From the NCBI RefSeq assembly GCF_004664715.2, contig NC_051083.1, positions 114,524,534 through 114,588,533 of the forward strand: a stretch of 64,000 bases of DNA, given 5' to 3'. Below, piece by piece: positions 46,301 through 57,654 of the stretch (positions within the stretch are counted from its first letter, which is position 1; every line of letters begins with the position of its first letter). The DNA is from Peromyscus leucopus (Eukaryota > Chordata > Mammalia > Rodentia > Cricetidae). A model generated the notes under the pieces. The model had not been told where the DNA came from. It saw only the letters and a list, made by a program, of their open reading frames with translations, and ran no database searches. A program made the position numbers and the translations under genes.

Positions 46301-46306
46301 GTTTAT

Positions 46307-48194
46307 GATGTCAAAATTACTAAATTTATATAAGAGCACTTCAGAACAGGTAAATATTTATAAGTACAAGAAACTAAGAAACAAGAATTTATTTACCCTT
46401 TAAAGTCTGAATCACAAAGTGGCAAAGGCTTACTTCAAGTTGCAAACAAAGAGAGATACCTCCGTCAAAATGAACTTCAATCTGAAATTCTCTGGTCAAG
46501 ACAAGTGGAGAAATTATAGTTATAGAACCATTTGAGATTACTGCAAACCTATGAAAACATGTAACCAATAACACCACAAAGAGCAAAATAATGAAAGGAC
46601 CAATCATTTACTGGCCTCTGAGGGAGGAACCAGATGGCCTAAAAAAAAAAAAAAACAATTCTCATCTCCTAATTTCCTTGGTTGATAGGAAAGATACACT
46701 TCCATTTAGTTCTCATAAACAATGACCCTTTTTCTCCTCTGTGGACAAAGCTGATATACTACCACTTTTGCTTCCCACATTTAATGATATGTGTGCTTGG
46801 TAATGTATGCATAGAAAAACTTATGCTGACAAGAATGGCCCTGCATTCATCTCTTTGTCTTTCAGTTGCAGCACACAAATGTGGCAGGGAAGTGGGATAT
46901 TTAAATGCACAGCAAGCAACTGATGTATTTCTCCATAAACTTATCTACATATCATGGTACAAGTAGAAGCAAAGAAAGCCACAGATGCATTCTTCCCCAT
47001 AAGGAATCAAGTATGGCCAAGGGAAGAAACTAAATGAGATTACCAGTACATACCCTTTTAAAGGCAAATCAAAAGAACTATTATCCTTTGCTAACACTGG
47101 AGATAGGTTAAACTCTTTCAGTGTAAAAAAGAAAGATGAATGTCACTTTGTATTCTAAACAAAGTCAACAGAATTTTCAACATGATTACACAGATACTAT
47201 TTCATTCTAGAAGTGATTATACCTAGTAGATACAATAGTTAGTATGAGATGTAAAAGATTAAGAGACAAAACAAAAAATATTTAGAGTAAATAACAATAT
47301 ATAGAAGTACACCTTAGCAATGTATACTATCCCCATTGATCTTAGAAATCACTGTATACAAAGAAAAATACATGCTTATAAGGTTCCTGTACAAATTCCT
47401 CCTATATTTCACATATAAATGTATAATTATATTCTGATATATGATATATGAAGCTGAGCAGAGATCAGGAGTCAGGAATGTACACATGAATCAGTGGGCT
47501 AGTGAAGTAGAATGAAATCTCAAGAGATAAGGGGAGATAAGACTAAGAAATAGGGGTTAACAAAGCAGTCATCCTTGACATAGGAACTCTACTTAGGTAT
47601 AAATGTGTCCTACTTTAAGAAGATTCATTATTCCTTTTTTGAGTCTACGAACCAGATAATATAGACGAGGTTATTTGTACTACAGAAGCATTCTACATGG
47701 CAGCCTTTTAAAATGTCAAGCTAATATTGTGCTCTTTAGTAAAATTTGTTTCTACAAATATGGGATTTATATATTCAGTGTCTTACAAACAGAGTTTTTG
47801 TCTGAAGTGAAGTATTCCTGTACCAACAAGCTTCATGTAGAATTGTAGTGCACTTATCTTTTATAAGTCTGAATTCTGGCATACTGGTTCTGCTTAAAGT
47901 ATATGTCTGTAATACAGAGGATGGCTGGGTTAAGCAGAGAGGAAACAAAATCTATGCTTCAAAGTCGGCAAGCTGAGATAATGTCCAATAAGTCCCTATT
48001 AACGAAGTTGAATTTCATTACAGAAGCGGGTAAGAAAATATTCTTTAATCATCTCACAGGCCCAAGGCCAAATTTAGGATTGGTAAGAAATAAGATGTAA
48101 GAAAGTACCCTAAAATCACTTGAGAAGGATGTATCAGATTGTCTAATTGAAAAAATATATATTTTCACATGTACATTAAAAATAAACTTTTGAG
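46307..48194. other. Unique sequence, no gene seen
   Basis: About 1.9 kb, AT-rich; an A-run at about 46640. A 94-codon frame (46682-46966) shows no known family. Confidence 0.5.
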
Positions 48195-48265
48195 GGGCTA
48201 GAGAGATTACCCAGGTTCAAATTCTAGAAACCACATGGTGACTCCAGTTCTAATTTTGTAAAAAT
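48195..48265 (+). mobile_element. B2-type SINE, internally deleted
   Basis: 'ggggctagagagat' joins directly to 'acccaggttcaaattctaga' and 'accacatggtgactccag': the middle of the head is missing. Confidence 0.6.
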
Positions 48266-48814
48266 ATATAATTTTACTATATTAGAATACCTAATCATTG
48301 ATTCAATTTCTGACAAATATTACCTTGAATCCAATTATTAAAAATATCTAAGTTGATTCAATAGCTGAGTAGTATCAATTAGATAACTTCTATGGGAAAA
48401 AAAAACGTTCAGTAGATATAAGGTTCATGAAAAAAATGAGGATAAAAATGTGGACAAAGTTGCAAGTCTTCTGTTTACCCAGACACACATCAACTTCAAA
48501 AATAGTATAAACTCTGAAAATTAATTTAGACCCAAAACCTTCATTCCTAAGATAGTGCTATCAATATTTCTTCACTATGTTATATGTCAACTGTTGCCCT
48601 ATGTTATATAATGTTCAAAGATTTTATTATGTGATTTGATTTACTCTAAGATCATTCGACATAAATCCCAGTTCTAGCATGATTGTAGGCTAGCAAATCA
48701 ATTTTCTGTTTGATAATGTTTCAATGACTTAGTCAAAGTTCCATTTGCTTCAATCATCTAATAACTCTAGTTCTAATAATTCTTATATCAAGAAAAATCA
48801 TTAAACCAGTTGTC
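48266..48814. other. Unique AT-rich sequence
   Basis: No repeat or gene recognised. Confidence 0.5.
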
Positions 48815-49410
48815 TTAATTTAGCTTAATATTACTATGATGAAACACCAAGACAAAAAACAATTTGGGGAGAAAAGGGTTTATTCAGCTTACACTTTAAG
48901 CATCCATACATAGTTCATCACGGAAGTCAGGACAAGAAGTCAAACAGGACAAGAACCTAGATGCAGGAGCTGATGCAGGGACCATGGCTGCTTAATGGCT
49001 TGCTCCCCATGGCTTGCTGAGCCTGCTTTCTTATAGAACCCAGGACCACCAGCCCAGGGGTGGCACCATCCACAATGGGCTGGACCCTCCCCAATCCTCA
49101 GTAATTAAGAAAATACTCTACATACTTACCTGTAGCCCAATCTTACCAAGGCATTTTCTTTTTTTTTTTAATTTCTGTTTGTTTGTTTGTTTTTTAAGAC
49201 AGGGTTTCTCTCTGGAGTTTTGGTGCCTGTCCTGGACCTCACTCTATAGACCAGGCTGGCCTCGAACTCAAAGAGATCCTCCTGGCTCTGCCTCCCAAGT
49301 GCTGGAATTAAAGGCATGCGCCACCACCACCTGGCTGGAGGCATTTTCTTAAATGAGGTTTCCTCCTCTCTGAGGACTCCAGCTTGTGTTAAGTTGACAT
49401 AAAACTAGCC
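48815..49410 (+). mobile_element. Type U dispersed repeat, interrupted by B1
   Basis: 'gaaaagggtttattcagctt', 'agcctgctttcttatagaac', 'ccaggggtggcaccatccac' and 'cttgtgttaagttgacataa' define it. The best-preserved of three copies. A B1 sits near its 3' end. Confidence 0.7.
49161..49336 (-). mobile_element. B1 SINE, minus strand, with target duplication
   Basis: GGCATTTTCTT flanks it at 49150-49160 and 49340-49350. The body reads 'agacagggtttctctctgga', 'tatagaccaggctggcctcg' and 'aattaaaggcatgcgccacc'. The T-rich end carries GTTT units. Confidence 0.92.
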
Positions 49411-49574
49411 ACACTGATGGTTTCTCTGAACCTCTAGGATTTAAAAAATAACTATGCCAAAAATAACTATTATGTGTGTGTGTGGAAGGCATTATGAATA
49501 TACAAACTATAATTTAATTTTTCAATATCATAAAATAAAGATAAACACCTACGGAAGATTGAATTAGAAACTCT

Positions 49575-49750
49575 CAATATACTATGAGCAGCACAAATTT
49601 GACTTCATAGGTTGTTAAAAAAAGGATATGAAATTGAAAGGGGATAAGGAGGTAAGGGTGGATCTGGGAATTAGGGGAGGAGTGGGGATAAAGATGAACA
49701 GAATACATTATATGTAATTCTTGAAGAATTAATAAACTGTATTTTCAAAA
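49575..49750 (+). mobile_element. L1 3' UTR end fragment
   Basis: 'ggatctgggaattagggga', 'gaatacattatatgtaatt' and 'cttgaagaattaataaactg' match a rodent L1 3' end. Confidence 0.55.
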
Positions 49751-50647
49751 ATAAGTCTCAATTCCTATCATCAAACCTATACCTTGATAAATATTATTAC
49801 AAATAAAGTCCACCTAGTTTAAAATTACAGGCAATGATGGGACAGATTTAGTATTTACTATTAACAAAAACACCTGGGGGGCAACAAAAAAGCTGTAACA
49901 AAAATTATGAAAGCAGTCTTAAAGATTGGAAACTTGGCATGAACTTTACAAATGGAGGTCCTACTTTTGTTATCTAACTGGAGACAAGTTTCATCTTTGA
50001 ATTCTAATATTTTTCTTTACTACTACAATGCTAATAAGAATGACATCACAGCATCCCCAATCAAGAATACACTAGAAAACAAAATCTAATCTAATTTTGT
50101 CTGTTCACAGAGCCTATTTCCTCCCTCATATTTCACCAGCAGAAACATTATCAGCAGTGGCTGATGACACTGCCCCCTCCCTAAAGCAGTCTTACATCTG
50201 TGTCAGAAAGGAAATATCCTGGCAAACGGGTCCTTGAGGATCCATCTGCAAGATGTGAGAAACCACAAGGTTAAAGGACATTCCCTTGAGGAAATCTCAA
50301 AGTCCTTGTTAATAATACTAGGTTATCTGGACTTGAGAATTTATCCAACTGTAATACAGAGAAGATAATCAACAGCGGAGGGAAGCAAGAGAAAATCAAG
50401 TAAACATCCAAACTAAAGGAGAAAACATATGAAAGATTTTAAATATTTATCTGGAGAGACATGGTGAGAAGGTTAAGTTAAATGATGGCTCTACAGTACT
50501 TAAAATACTATTTTATGTCTGAGAATACACAAGAGTCATAGCAAGCCTGTGGAGGTCAGAGGACAACTTACATGAGTAAGTTTATTCTCCCAACATGTGG
50601 GTCCCAGGAATCAAAAGTCAGGATATCAAGATTGAGCATAAGCACTG
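49751..50647. other. Unique sequence, no gene seen
   Basis: No named repeat. Confidence 0.45.
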
Positions 50648-51005
50648 TGGTGGTTTGAATGACAATGGCTCCCATAGCTTCATATATTTGAATGCTTAAT
50701 CACCAGAGTGGAACTATCTGGGAAGGATTAGGAGGTGTGGCTTGTTGGAGGAGGTGTGTTACTGGTACTAGGTTTTGAGGTTTCAAAAGCCCACACCAGG
50801 CCCAGTCTTGCTTTCTCTCTGCCTGCTGTCTGCGTTTCAGGATGTAAAGCTCTCATCTACTGCTGCAGCACCACACCTGCCTGCTTCCTGCCATGATCAC
50901 AGAGTAACCTTCTAAAACTATAAGCAAGCCCCCAGTTGAATGTTTTCTTTTGTAAGAGTTGCCTTGGTCATGGTGTGTTTTCACAGCAATGAACAAAAAC
51001 TAAGG
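50648..51005 (+). mobile_element. Unclassified rodent dispersed repeat (type V), near full length
   Basis: 'tgtggtggtttgaatgacaa' at the start; 'ggattaggaggtgtggcttg', 'gtttcaaaagcccacacca' and 'agagttgccttggtcatggt' inside; 'cagcaatgaacaaaaactaa' at the end. A common rodent repeat whose official name I cannot give with confidence. Confidence 0.65.
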
Positions 51006-51119
51006 CTAGTGCTTTTACCTGGCTAAGCCATCTCAACAACCCTCTACAATGTTTTAAAAGCACATAGAAAACCTAAGCAAATTCACAAAGGCATCTCAGT
51101 AAATTAGTGTCCTATAATC

Positions 51120-51345
51120 AAATTTTATTTTTATTTTTATTTACATGTTATGGATGCTTTGTCTGCATGTATGTTTGCACAACATGTGTATGCCTGGTGC
51201 CTATGGAGGCCAGAAGATGATGCTAGACCCCCTGGAATTAGAGTTGCAGATGGTTGTGAGATACTCTGTGGGTTCTAGAAAAAACCCTGGTCCTCTAGAA
51301 TAGCCAGTGCTCTCAATTGCTTAAGGATCTCTATAGCCCCAATTC
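51120..51345 (-). mobile_element. B3-type SINE, minus strand
   Basis: 'tggatgctttgtctgcatgt', 'ggtgcctatggaggccagaa', 'gagttgcagatggttgtgag' and 'agtgctctcaattgcttaag'. Confidence 0.8.
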
Positions 51346-51374
51346 ATTTTCTTAATTGTTAAAATAGAGAGAGA

Positions 51375-51422
51375 TCTGTCATGACTGTGGGCTGGGCAGG
51401 ACAGGAAAAAACTTCAGCTACA
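51375..51422 (+). mobile_element. 3' remnant of LTR-C
   Basis: 'gatctgtcatgactgtgggc' to 'aaaaaacttcagctaca' parallels the last 45 bases of the LTR-C copies at 43861 and (complement) 54636. Confidence 0.5.
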
Positions 51423-51469
51423 CTGTTATGTGTTGCATAAGTAAATATACAAAATAAAAGCATGTATGG

Positions 51470-51612
51470 GCCAGTGAGATGACTCAGTGGGTAAAGGCAC
51501 TTGCTGTCAACCCTGACAACTGGAGTTTGATTCATGGAACCCACATGGTGGGAGAGAATTAACTCTTAATCACAAGCTGCTCTCTGACCTCAGCATATGT
51601 GCTGTGGCATAT

Positions 51613-51645
<33 letters not shown>
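51470..51645 (+). mobile_element. B2/B3-type SINE with CA-expanded tail
   Basis: 'gggccagtgagatgactcag', 'gtaaaggcacttgctgtcaa', 'ttgattcatggaacccacat', ending in a CA run at about 51614-51644. Confidence 0.85.
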
Positions 51646-51649
<4 letters not shown>

Positions 51650-52089
51650 AACAATTTTAAAGCACTTATGTGGTAGCTATGGTTAGAACTGCCTCTATAT
51701 TTTCTGGTTCTATATTCTATCTCAAGGACTACAGTCAGAAAACAAGAGTGAGAAATGTATTTTAAGGCACAGTGGGTTGAGAGAGGTTATGATCACACAA
51801 TAAAAAAAGACTAGAATGCTTTACTCTGGAAAGATGATACAATCAATCAAAGACAGTTACAACAGCACAAGCATCATCACTAAACACTTAATGGTGTAAC
51901 AATCATTATGTCCATGGATTTCACACTTCTTCATTTATGTCTTCTATGAGATAAACGTGGTAATACTGAAGGAGTAAGTAAAAAATAATAACGCTAATGT
52001 CAAGGAAAAAACCACAAAATATTAATTTGAAGATTTAAGTTTTAGTTTTAAGAATATTATCAACTATATCCATGACCTTGCACAAATCA
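51646..52089. other. Unique sequence, no gene seen
   Basis: No repeat recognised. Confidence 0.45.
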
Positions 52090-52285
52090 CTCATATTGTT
52101 AGGGATATCAAAAAATAGAGATGTTGAGATACAAATACTCTGCTACTTGGTAACTAACTAAAGGAAATTAAGCCATCATACTGAAAAGAGACTTGCACCT
52201 CCAAGTTCACTGCAGCAGTATTGACAATAGCTAAAATATACAACAAACTTACACACCAGTGGATGAATGGACAAAGATGTTGGAC
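52090..52285 (+). pseudogene. Old L1 ORF2 C-terminal fragment
   Basis: 'acttgcacctccaagttcac', 'tgcagcagtattgacaatag' and 'ccagtggatgaatggacaaa' are L1 ORF2 3' phrases, diverged. Confidence 0.65.
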
Positions 52286-52287
52286 TG

Positions 52288-52415
52288 GTCAGTTTTTTTT
52301 TCTTTTTTTTAGGTAGAGTCTCACTGTGGAGGTTGGACTGGCCTGGAACTTGCTAAGTACATTGAACTGGCCTTGAACTTATAGAGATCCACCAGCCTGT
52401 CTCCTGAGTGCTCAA
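52288..52415 (-). mobile_element. Old B1 SINE, minus strand
   Basis: T-run then 'agagtctcactgtggagg', 'tggactggcctggaacttg' and 'ccttgaacttatagagatcc'. 5' end missing. Confidence 0.65.
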
Positions 52416-54106
52416 TTTTTTTGAAATAAGAAATTCCCTACATCTAAAAGAATTAAAGAGGAAATCGTATGCTATGTGTCTTCATAACAATTCCATGCCC
52501 ACTTCTCCTCTACTAGGACTCCCCTACTCCCTGGGAATAGCCTGAAAGGTACTTACACAGATTGGGAACACTGTTTGAAAATTTATTTGCCACATAATTT
52601 TTAAATTCTCTTCTAATGCTCATATTCTATAAGGAACTAAAACTTTCCTCATCTACATCTTCCAAAGTCTTTGCTCTATCCAGTCCGGTAAGTGTTGAAT
52701 ATAAAGTAGCAAAGAAAACATGAAATAAGATTTCTTCCTTTAAAGAGAGCTTTCTGTCTTCCTGGAGAAATCAAAATCAAGACTATGAGGAGGACCTTCA
52801 AAAGGGATTTTAAGAAACAGGATACTGTCAAGGGCCCATTGGAATAAAGGTCTAGTTCTGTATCTTTATTTTTTTATTTTTGCTATTATTGCCTAGGAAA
52901 CAAGCACTCAAATGAACATCGAATAAGTAAGTGAATAATCCTCTACATTCCCTGAAATTCATCCAAAAAGTGTCAGGATTTTCAAGTATATTCCATGTTT
53001 AATACTTTTTTCATATATGTACAAGGGTGCCAGGAAAAATAACCACATTTCCCCATTATTCAATCTAGTACAACAATTACAAATAAATTGTGATATTTTG
53101 CTAGAATAAAAAAAAAAATTTAAAAAATCACACCCAATCATGTTAGCCCCTTTATTTGAATTAGGAAAGTAAATAAACACAAAATGCTTCCTTGCCATTT
53201 GAAGTATCATTTTGTTAAAGCAAGCCAGTAGACTGACTTTTGCTTTGACAGGAATTCCTTCACACAATGAACTTGTTTATTTGGAAGTCATTTATTTGTA
53301 TGATACAAGTCTCCAAAGTAGGTAAGTCAAGTTAGAAATGAGGAGCATTTTCTCTCTCCTCCTCCCTCTCATCTCTATTAGCAGTGGGAAGAAGGCAGGA
53401 AGGTCAAGCAGAAGGCAACTGTTTTTCTTTTCCTCTGAAGCTTAAATTCTTCCCAATGATAACTTTTTTTTTTTTTTTTTTTGCTATGGATTCAAAATCA
53501 GTCAGCCAGCCTTAAATAAAATTAAGAAGACAGCAGCACCAATGGCAGATAATTTGATGATGAGTTTACTGGAGACAGATCGTTTAAGTAAAAGCTTTCT
53601 TGTTCAGAGCACAATATCACTTGTGGAGGAAATCTTTCTGTAAAGGGCCAGTGGCTCTAAAGCTTTATGGCTCAGGTGATATAAGTCATCCAGGACGAGT
53701 GTTGTACATAACTTATGTTCTCAAATCTCAACTGTGTTTTCCTTTAAGGCTACTATGATTGAAGAGATTAAGGCAAATTTAAATTCCATTCTTTTGTTTT
53801 AGCATTGTCTTAGTATTTTGAATATGTCATATAGATGGACACATTTTTATAAACAGAGGGTATAAAACAGTTCTGGTCTTTGTAAAAATTTTTATGCCTA
53901 TCTGGTAACAGAGGAATTTGGAGAGATATCAAATTAACAGATTAAATTAAAAATGCTCAACACTTTCTCATTTATCTCTAAGGTCCAATGACATCTGATG
54001 GGAAACACTTCACTTCTGCATCTTTTGGGGCAAGTATAGAGAGTCTAGTCTATGGAGACATCTATAGGTACCTGCTACAAAGTTATACTGGGGAGAAAAT
54101 AAAGTG
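52416..54106. other. Mostly unique sequence, no gene seen
   Basis: A T-run lies at 53465-53482. 53625-53870 (ctgtaaagggccagtggctc ... cacatttttataaacag) may be an ancient DNA-transposon-like repeat, but I am not sure. A 102-codon minus-strand frame (52959-53267) has no known domain. Confidence 0.45.
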
Positions 54107-54501
54107 GGTAACTGTGGTGATATTTTATTTGTATGTTAATAAATAAAGTTGCCTGGAGATCAGAGGTCAGCGAGCCATAAACAGAAGTCAGGTGGTGGTA
54201 GCACACGCCCTTAATCCGATCACATGGCAGGCAGAGTCTCTGTGTGGTCAAAAACACAGCCAAGCATGGTGACTTTAATCCCAGTACCAACCATAGAGAC
54301 CTGGAACTAGCTCTGTAGACCAGGCTGGCCTGGAACTCACAGAGATTCACCTGGCTCTGCCTCCTGAGTGCTGGGATTAAAGGCCGGCACACTGCTGGTG
54401 GTAAGCTAAAGCTAGTTATGGCTATTGCTCTGATCAAAGCTATTACTTCTGTATTTGGCTCTGTGTTTCTTATTTAATAAGACTGTTTAGAAATTTGTCT
54501 A

Positions 54502-55060
54502 TGTGGGGCAGTGGTGGTGCACACCTATAATCCCAGCACTTGGGAGGCAGAGGCAGGCGGGTCTCTGTGAGTTCAAGGCCAGCCTGGGCTACAGAATGAG
54601 TTTCAGGAAAGGTGCAAGGCTACATAGAGGAACCCTGTAGCTAGAGTTTTCCTGCCTTGTCCACAATCAGGACAAATCCTTGTTATCCGCCAGTCCCACA
54701 GCCACTCAGACCCAACCAAGTAAACACAGAGACTTATATTGGTTACAAACTGTATGGCCATGGCAGGCTTTTTGCTAACTGTTTTTATAGCTTAAATTAA
54801 TCCATTTCCATAAATCTATACCTTGCCACATTGGCTTACCGGCGTCTTTACATGTTGTATTTCATCGTGGTGGCTGGTAGTGATTCCTTCTGCCTTCCTG
54901 TTTTTTCTTTTCTCCTCTCTATTAGTCCCGCCTATACTTCTTGCCTAGCCACTGGCCAATCAGTGTTTTATTTATTGACCAGTCAGAGTAATTTGATATA
55001 CAGACCATCCCACAGCAGAACCCTGTCTCAAAAAACCAAAAAAGAAAAAAAAATAGAAAA
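54502..55060 (+). mobile_element. B1 SINE nested in LTR-B, split by LTR-C
   Basis: B1 5' part at about 54502-54635 (ggggcagtggtggtgcacac ... ggctacatagagg) and 3' part from 55018 (gaaccctgtctcaaaaaacc) with an A-rich tail. It is flanked by AAATTTGTCTA (54491-54501) and AAATTCGTCTA (55061-55071), one transition apart. Confidence 0.93.
54636..55017 (-). mobile_element. LTR-C, minus strand, nested in the B1
   Basis: TGTAGCTAGAG to CCCACAGCA, 382 bp, flanked by perfect GAACCC at 54630-54635 and 55018-55023. It is the complement of the LTR-C at 43498, with recognisable 'ggccatggcaggctt' and 'aagtaaacacagagactta' blocks. Solo. Confidence 0.95.
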
Positions 55061-55084
55061 AAATTCGTCTACAGGTAACCATGT

Positions 55085-55215
55085 TCACAGATGATATCTA
55101 TGATTCCTCTTATTAATTTTCACAATGCCTCTGTAAAATCCAATTGCAATTCAAGGTCTTGATCTTCATCTGGGAAACTTACATTTGGAATGGTTCCAGC
55201 TACACAAAGGATCAC
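55085..55215 (-). mobile_element. Possible MIR relic, minus strand
   Basis: 'cttattaattttcacaatgc' then 'ctctgtaaaatcc' and 'catctgggaaactta' faintly follow complemented MIR. Confidence 0.35.
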
Positions 55216-55389
55216 ATGAGTTATAGTGCATCTGCGGCAGCTGGCCAAATTGTTACATGCTTCTATCCTCTGAGAAAAATGTAGAAATTTCTGGCCAAGA
55301 CTCTTCAATAATACCAAGCATTGACAAATGAGATAACATGATATTTAAAGAACTATGTACAACAAAGGAATTAATCAAGAGAAGAGCTA

Positions 55390-55956
55390 GTCTGCAGAAG
55401 AGGAGAAAATCTTTGCCAGCTGTATAACTGATAGAGTATAACTACCTAGAATATACAAAGAATTCATAAAAGCTAAACAACACAAATTCAAACAACACAA
55501 TCAATAAATGTGCTAATGAAATGAACAAGTAGTTCCTAATAGATGAAGTACAAAAGGTGAATTAACATATATAGAATGTTAAATACCCTGAACCATCAGG
55601 GAAAATGCAAATAAAAATCATACTGAGATGTCCTAACACTCCATGTCCATCATCAAGGAAACAGCAACAAATGCTGTAAGGATGCTGTGGAAAGGAACTG
55701 TTATACATTAATCCTGGGAATGCAAATTGGTCCAGCCACTGTGGAAATCAATATGGAGATTCCTCATAAAAACAAAAATAGAATTATCATATAACCCAGT
55801 TATACTATTTCTGGGTATATATCCAAAGGACTGTAAGAAAAAATAGCATAGAGATACCTGTACATCAATGTTGACTGCAGCAGTAGTCTCAATAGCCAAG
55901 TTATGGAATCAGCCTATTTGTCTGCCAACAGATAAACAGATAAAGAAATATGGCAT
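55390..55956 (+). pseudogene. L1 ORF2 3' part, decayed
   Basis: 'gagaaaatctttgccagctg', 'atatacaaagaattcataaa', 'gccactgtggaaatcaatat', 'tatccaaaggactgtaagaa' and 'ccaacagataaacagataaa'. Closed in all frames; the L1 resumes at 56402. Confidence 0.8.
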
Positions 55957-56350
55957 TGTCCTAATTTGCTTTCTGTTTCTTATGATAAACAGCATGACCC
56001 AAAGCAACTTGTGGAGGAAACGGATTTTTACATCTGGCAGGTTAGTCTAAAATCAAGGGAAGCCAGGGCAGGAGCTAAAGGTGGAACTGAAGCAGAGATC
56101 ACAGCAGAATGCTGCTTACTGACTTGCTTCCATAGCTTGTTCAGTCAGCTTCCCTTTGCATCCCAGGACCACCTGTCCTGGGATAATACTGCCCACACTG
56201 GGCTGGCCTTCTCACATCAATCAGCAATCAAGAAAATTTCCCCACAGACATGCCTACAGGCCAATCAGATAGACACAGTTCTTCAACTGAGATTCCCTTC
56301 CTAGGTATGTCTAGGTCTGTGTCAAATTGACAGAAACTATTACCAGTAAG
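55957..56350 (+). mobile_element. Type U dispersed repeat inside an L1
   Basis: 'ctaatttgctttctgtttct', 'gaagccagggcaggagctaa', 'catcccaggaccacctgtcc' and 'ctgtgtcaaattgacagaaa'. Third copy, same orientation as 48815. Confidence 0.65.
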
Positions 56351-56354
56351 TAGG

Positions 56355-56355
<1 letters not shown>

Positions 56356-56401
<46 letters not shown>
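56356..56401. repeat. (TG)n microsatellite
   Basis: About 23 uninterrupted TG units after the type U repeat. Confidence 0.97.
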
Positions 56402-56402
<1 letters not shown>

Positions 56403-56765
56403 TTTTATTACCAACAAAGAAGAATAAATCGATATCATTGGCTAAAAATTTAATAGAATTGGAGCTAATACTAAGCATATAAGCTAGGTGCTGAGAGAGA
56501 AAAAAATACCACCTTTTCATTCATTTGTGGGTACTGGAATGCTTTATATACAGACAAAACTACATATACATATACAACAAGAAAGCAGATGAAAGACTGG
56601 AAGAAGGAAGACTAGCAGCAAGGGAAGAGGAGGAACTAAGGGAAAGAAATAGAAGGGGTGAAAACTGTGGTCAAATTACACATTACAACTGAAAGATGCT
56701 GTTTTTATGAAACACCATACAATGTGCTGTGAATATATGCCAATAAAATAATAGTACATATTTTC
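56402..56765 (+). mobile_element. L1 ORF2 end and 3' UTR, continuation
   Basis: 'aaagaagaataaatcgatat', 'agcaagggaagaggaggaac' and 'tgaatatatgccaataaaat' continue the L1 interrupted at 55956. Confidence 0.65.
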
Positions 56766-56836
56766 TTATTTATTCTTTTCTCAAAGAATATATGCTAACC
56801 ACAGCCTCCCCTCCCTTCACTCCTCCAAGTCTCTTA

Positions 56837-56837
<1 letters not shown>

Positions 56838-56882
<45 letters not shown>
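56838..56882. repeat. (CA)n microsatellite
   Basis: Uninterrupted CA run. Confidence 0.97.
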
Positions 56883-56884
<2 letters not shown>

Positions 56885-56999
56885 CCCCTCCCCTTACACT
56901 TTTTAGTTTTTTGAAATTGATTCTTTCTAGTTTTGTGGGGGGTAGCCTCAAACTTATGGCAAATTTCCTGCCTCAGACTCTTAAAGGCCAGACACAGCT

Positions 57000-57645
57000 T
57001 ACAACTAAATTTCTTACAAAATTCTGTATCGTCATCTTAGAGATGCCTCCTCTGACAGCAGACAGAAACAGATGCACAGACCCACAGCCAGACACTATTC
57101 GAACAGAGTCTAAATGGGATGTCTCCAACAAATCCCTCCCTTCAGAGCTGAGGGAACCCCAAGGAAGAAGAGGTGGAAAGAGTGTAAGAACCAGAGAGGA
57201 TGGAGGACACCAGGAGAACAAGGACCTCTAAGTCAACTGATCAAGGAATGTATGAGCTCACAGAGACTGAAGGAACATGCACAGGGACTGCATGGATCAG
57301 CACAAAGCCTTCTGTGCATATAATATAGCTTTAGCTTGGTATTTTTATGGGACTCCTGAGTGTGAGAACAAGTGGGTCTCTGATTCTTGTGCCTGCTCTC
57401 GGGACTCTTTCCTTCTGTTGGTTTGCCTTGTCCAGCCTTGATGTGATAGATTTTGTTTTATCTAATATTTTATTTTGCCATGTTTGGTTGTTATCTTTTA
57501 AAAGCCTGTTCTTTTTTAATGAAAGACAGAGAGGGGGTGGATATGGATGGAAGAGGAGGTGGGGAGTATCTGGGAGGAAGGGGAAACCATCATCAAGATA
57601 CACTGTATGAGAAAAGAATCTATTTTCAATAAAAGGGAAAATATG
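57000..57645 (+). mobile_element. Lx-type L1 3' UTR
   Basis: 'gtatgagctcacagagactg', 'tggtatttttatgggactcc', 'tgattcttgtgcctgctctc', 'ttgccttgtccagccttgat', ending 'gaatctattttcaataaaag'. Closely follows the rodent Lx 3' UTR as I remember it. Open frames across it (for example 57331-57708 minus) are not genes. Confidence 0.8.
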
Positions 57646-57654
57646 TATCATATC

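Larger units (their letters stand above)
54113..55073 (+). mobile_element. LTR-B containing a B1 that contains LTR-C
   Basis: The LTR starts TGTGGTGATATTTT at 54113 and its last bases (AAATTCGTCTACA) lie at 55061-55073, after the nested elements. Perfect 6-bp flanks GGTAAC lie at 54107-54112 and 55074-55079. A reversed B1 segment (about 54293-54397; ccaggctggcctggaactc) lies in its middle, unlike the other LTR-B copies. Confidence 0.92.

Noticed and set aside
54075..54437. 120-codon minus-strand open frame
   Set aside because: Spans LTR-B and a B1 segment; composed of repeat sequence.
55120..55317. Minus-strand frame of 65 codons with a GTAAGT inside
   Set aside because: Overlaps a probable MIR relic and has no recognisable domain.
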